Assembly: GCF_009884975.1 (NCBI RefSeq) | Contig: NZ_CP041970.1 | Span: 2,852,001 to 2,916,000, forward strand | DNA length: 64,000 nt | Direction of reading: 5' to 3' | Source: Acinetobacter dispersus | Lineage (GTDB): Bacteria > Pseudomonadota > Gammaproteobacteria > Pseudomonadales > Moraxellaceae | In this document: positions 61,248-64,000 of the stretch, in pieces | Layout: each line of letters starts with the position of its first letter | Numbering within the stretch: position 1 is the first letter of the stretch | Position numbers and translations under genes: made by a program | The notes under the pieces: generated by a model | Databases searched by the model: none | What the model was told of the DNA's origin: nothing | The model's input: the letters and a program-made list of their open reading frames with translations, nothing else

Positions 61248-63038
61248 ATGAATACGGCAATACAAGCAGCTCTCGATCATGCGGTACAAACCCTGCAACA
61301 ACAAGGTGTACTTCCTTCAGATTGGACCAACACGAGCCATTTAACCCGTACCAAAGACCGAAGTCACGGAGACTTTGCTTCAAACATCGCCATGATCGGC
61401 TCAAAAGTTGCAGGTATGAAACCTCGCGATCTAGCTGAAAAAATCTTGGCAGCCCTTCCTGAAGTGGCTGACATTACCAAAGCAGAAATTGCAGGTCCGG
61501 GTTTTATCAACTTCTTTTTAAATGCTGACCAACGCTACGCTGTACTCGACCAAATTCAAGCACAAAAAAATGACTATGGTCGTAGCCAAGCCAATGCAGC
61601 TAAAAAGATCCAAGTCGAATTTGTCTCTGCAAACCCAACTTCTAGTCTGCATGTCGGCCATGGTCGTGGCGCAGCGTATGGTATGACCGTTGCGAATCTA
61701 TTAGAAGCAACAGGTGCAACAGTTGATCGCGAATACTATGTCAACGACGCAGGCCGTCAAATGGATATTTTGGCGACTTCAACTTATTTACGTTATTTAG
61801 AATTAACTGGTCAAACTTTAGTTTTCCCTAAAAATGCCTACCAAGGCGACTACGTTAAAGAAATTGCTCAAGAAATTATTGATAAAGATGGTAATGCACA
61901 CGTTCGTGCCGTTGCTGATATCTATAAAGATGTACCAGAAGACGTTCAATACGCTGAAGAACTAGATGCAGAAGGCAACAAAGTTGTACTTTCTGGCGAC
62001 AAAGAAAAACACATTGATGGTTTGATCGCAAACTCACAACAACACTTGGGTGCGGACTACCGTGTTTTCCATCAAGCAGCGTTACATGCCATCTTAGATG
62101 ATATTAAAGATGACTTGGCTGACTTTGGTGTGACCTTTGACAAGTGGTTCAGTGAAGACTCATTGACTGACAAAATTGATGAAGCACTTGAGACACTAGA
62201 TCAACGTGGTTACCTCTATGAAAAAGAGGGCAACATCTGGTTTAAATCAACTGAATTTGGTGATGAAAAAGACCGTGTGGTGAAACGTCGTAATGGTCAA
62301 ACCACTTACTTCGCCTCAGACATTGCTTATCACTTAAATAAATTACAACGCGGCTATACTGACCTGATTGATATTTGGGGTTCAGACCACCACGGTTATA
62401 TTTCACGTGTCAAAGCTGCCATTGATGCAATGGGCTATGACTCGAAGAAATTGACTGTGCTTTTGGTTCAGTTCGTCAGCTTGTGGCGTGGCGGTGAGAT
62501 GGTACAAATGTCATCTCGTTCAGGCCAGTTCGTGACTTTACGTGATTTGCGTAAGGAAGTTGGCAATGATGCTGCTCGTTTCTACTACGTGATGCGTAAA
62601 TCTGAACAACACATCGATTTTGACTTAGACCTCGCGGTTTCACAAAGCAAAGACAATGCGGTGTATTACATTCAATATGCCCATGCACGTATTTGCCGTA
62701 TGTTAGAAAAAGCAGCTTCTACGGGAATCAGTTTTGATGCTGTTTCAGCACGTGAGCAAGCGAATCGTTTAGAACTGGATGCTGAAACAGAAATCCTATC
62801 TAAGCTTGCTGCTTATCCTGATATTTTAGTACGCGCTGCAAATGTCTATGAACCACACCAAATTGGTAATTATCTTAAAGAGTTAGCTGCCCTATTCCAT
62901 GCTTGGTATAATGAGCATAAAGTTTTGGGTGACGATGTTGCACTGACACAAGCACGTTTATTGCTTTCAATCAACGTACAGCAAGTTTTACACAATGGCT
63001 TAGAATTACTCGGTGTATCCGCTCCTGAGACGATGTAA
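61248..63038 (+). CDS. argS: Arginyl-tRNA synthetase
   Basis: A 596-residue class I synthetase. The HIGH motif is HVGH in SANPTSSLHVGHGRGAAYG, and the KMSKS-like region is the degenerate MSSRSGQFVTLRDL, as in other ArgRS proteins. The C-terminal DALR anticodon-binding domain ends HNGLELLGVSAPETM. I take the ATG at 61248 (MNTAIQAALDHAV), the family form; the longer frame starts at a non-conserved codon. Confidence 0.96.
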   Translation: MNTAIQAALDHAVQTLQQQGVLPSDWTNTSHLTRTKDRSHGDFASNIAMIGSKVAGMKPRDLAEKILAALPEVADITKAEIAGPGFINFFLNADQRYAVLDQIQAQKNDYGRSQANAAKKIQVEFVSANPTSSLHVGHGRGAAYGMTVANLLEATGATVDREYYVNDAGRQMDILATSTYLRYLELTGQTLVFPKNAYQGDYVKEIAQEIIDKDGNAHVRAVADIYKDVPEDVQYAEELDAEGNKVVLSGDKEKHIDGLIANSQQHLGADYRVFHQAALHAILDDIKDDLADFGVTFDKWFSEDSLTDKIDEALETLDQRGYLYEKEGNIWFKSTEFGDEKDRVVKRRNGQTTYFASDIAYHLNKLQRGYTDLIDIWGSDHHGYISRVKAAIDAMGYDSKKLTVLLVQFVSLWRGGEMVQMSSRSGQFVTLRDLRKEVGNDAARFYYVMRKSEQHIDFDLDLAVSQSKDNAVYYIQYAHARICRMLEKAASTGISFDAVSAREQANRLELDAETEILSKLAAYPDILVRAANVYEPHQIGNYLKELAALFHAWYNEHKVLGDDVALTQARLLLSINVQQVLHNGLELLGVSAPETM

Positions 63039-63041
63039 ACA

Positions 63042-63058
63042 GCAAAGCAACGCTTTGC
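63042..63058 (+). repeat. 7-bp inverted repeat after argS
   Basis: GCAAAGC-AAC-GCTTTGC, a perfect hairpin directly before the first 33-nt repeat. The CTTTGCA part recurs before the second repeat. Confidence 0.55.
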
Positions 63059-63059
63059 A

Positions 63060-63092
63060 CATCGTCGCAAGACCGAAGGCTATGCCTGAGGT
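63060..63092 (+). repeat. 33-nt direct repeat, copy 1
   Basis: The segment from CATCGTCGCAAGACC to CTGAGGT is identical to 63117-63149. Its second half (ACCGAAGGC-TAT-GCCTGAGGT) can form an imperfect hairpin. It is in the argS 3' region, in a REP-like setting. Confidence 0.75.
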
Positions 63093-63116
63093 GACAATGT
63101 AAGCAAGCCCTCTTTG

Positions 63117-63149
63117 CATCGTCGCAAGACCGAAGGCTATGCCTGAGGT
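63117..63149 (+). repeat. 33-nt direct repeat, copy 2
   Basis: Identical to copy 1, 57 bases downstream. The two units with their CTTTGCA leader suggest a tandem duplicated small interspersed element. Confidence 0.75.
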
Positions 63150-63219
63150 AAAACGGCAACCAGTAAATCAAAGCTTAAACACATGTAAACTTAAGCCATG
63201 ATTGTTTAACAATATGGTA

Positions 63220-63255
63220 AACAAAGCATTATTTTTTAAACATAATGCTTTGTTT
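63220..63255 (+). terminator. Terminator of argS
   Basis: AACAAAGCATTAT pairs with ATAATGCTTTGTT around TTTTTAAAC, followed by T-rich DNA, 180 bases after the argS stop. Confidence 0.8.
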
Positions 63256-63306
63256 TTAAGTAGATTCAAGTTAAAACTAATCTAATAGGATCAAGAGGAA
63301 TTTCTG

Positions 63307-63918
63307 GTGTTTGGAAAAACGCAACGTGGTGTATCTGAACGACCAAACAAGCCCAAAAAGCCACTCATTCCGAAGTGGTTAGGAATGCTTGTCGCAATTC
63401 TCGCGATCCTATGTGCTGGCGTGATGCTCATGCTTTGGCAACCTTGGCAGCCAGTCCCTGCAAAAAATCAGGTGACCTCTGAACATTATGAAGAAGAAAA
63501 CACCAATAAAGACTACCGTTTTTATGACTTACTTCCTCAACAGCAAGTGACACCTATTCCAGAACAAGCTGTACCTGAGGCCAAGCCTCAAGGTAATGTC
63601 GTGATTATTGAGTCACCAAAGCCTGAAACAACAACAACCGAAGATCCAGCAAATACTGCATCAGGTGAACAAACCACTGCTCCGGCACATGCCACCTATA
63701 TTCTACAAGTACGAAGTTACCCAGATCCCGACAGTGCAGATGCACGTCGCGCAGAGATTATTCTGAATGGTTTATCTGCAGATGTGGTGAAAAGTGTTGA
63801 AAATGGTCAAACATGGTATCGCGTTTTCTCAGGACCCTATGACAGCCAAGAATCTGCGCTTGCAGCGCAACAGACCTTACAACATAGCGGTATTGATTCT
63901 ATCGTGATTAAACGCTAA
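63307..63918 (+). CDS. SPOR domain protein
   Basis: A 203-residue bitopic protein. A short cytoplasmic N-terminus is followed by one membrane helix (WLGMLVAILAILCAGVMLML, about residues 24-43), a Pro/Glu/Thr-rich periplasmic linker, and a C-terminal SPOR domain (ILQVRSYPDPDSADARRAEI, then WYRVFSGPYDSQESALAAQQ) that binds denuded glycans at the division site. The start is GTG with AGAGGAA upstream. In related bacteria such a gene often follows argS, as ftsN does, so an FtsN-like role in division is possible. Confidence 0.9.
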   Translation: MFGKTQRGVSERPNKPKKPLIPKWLGMLVAILAILCAGVMLMLWQPWQPVPAKNQVTSEHYEEENTNKDYRFYDLLPQQQVTPIPEQAVPEAKPQGNVVIIESPKPETTTTEDPANTASGEQTTAPAHATYILQVRSYPDPDSADARRAEIILNGLSADVVKSVENGQTWYRVFSGPYDSQESALAAQQTLQHSGIDSIVIKR

Positions 63919-63930
63919 CAAGATCGCATA

Positions 63931-63960
63931 AAAAAAGGGAACAATGTGTTCCCTTTTTTT
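63931..63960 (+). terminator. Terminator of the SPOR gene
   Basis: AAAGGGAACA pairs with TGTTCCCTTT around ATG, followed by T7. The remaining 40 bases to the edge show nothing recognisable. Confidence 0.88.
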
Positions 63961-64000
63961 ATACTCAAAATTATGCACATTGAGAATGTAAAGTTCGTTG

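Overview
The window is a contiguous chromosomal piece of an Acinetobacter-type bacterium (Moraxellaceae). The basis is low G+C with A/T-rich intergenic DNA, the character of the predicted proteins throughout, a 16S-tRNA-Ile-tRNA-Ala-23S-5S rRNA operon, an atpIBEFHAGDC operon, the zur-znuCB/znuA locus and a CrbS-type SSSF hybrid kinase beside actP. I place it at genus level only. There is no insertion sequence, prophage, CRISPR array or integrase; this is core and soft-core chromosome with local duplications.

Layout. 1-6.2 kb: the edge of a membrane-anchored gene, a YgiQ-type radical SAM protein, a small acidic protein, an MFS permease and a phytase-like esterase lipoprotein. 6.3-8.1 kb: a MerR regulator divergent from a three-gene set (DUF2938, flavodoxin-fold, DUF2798). 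8.1-9.9 kb: the most unusual segment. A unit of about 860 bp is present twice in tandem; each unit carries a ~119-nt RNA gene rich in ACAGGAUGU hairpins (the CsrA/RsmA binding motif) and a small lytic transglycosylase with its own promoter. Only the first unit has a full GacA-type upstream box. 9.9-11.7 kb: cysK with a Fur-like palindrome and an AAC(2')-like acetyltransferase. 11.8-17.6 kb: rRNA operon on the minus strand with two tandem promoters.

17.9-25.3 kb: a BetT-type choline transporter, then a glutarate catabolism cluster (MFS permease, CaiB/BaiF CoA-transferase, glutaryl-CoA dehydrogenase) facing a LysR regulator. 25.3-27.9 kb: ion channel-like protein, TetR regulator and an MpaB-family oxygenase. 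28-33.7 kb: actP with its DUF485 partner, divergent from a 1172-aa CrbS-like sensor. 34-39.3 kb: a protein of unknown function, then def, a His-rich DUF2946-like protein and a TonB-dependent copper receptor in one direction, and a LysM protein, dprA and a Sua5/TsaC protein in the other. 41 kb: a promoter-to-terminator signature for an unannotated small RNA in a gene-free gap.

41.4-46.7 kb: a DMT permease, a TetR regulator and two paralogous MFS efflux pumps, each preceded by the same ~80-bp promoter/operator block, then an AraC regulator. 46.8-48.8 kb: glutathione peroxidase and two small lipoproteins. 48.9-56.1 kb: the complete F-type ATP synthase operon. 56.2-59.4 kb: zinc uptake, with a Zur box in the shared znuA / zur-znuC-znuB promoter region. 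59.4-64 kb: LysE exporter, Dyp peroxidase, argS and a SPOR-domain protein.
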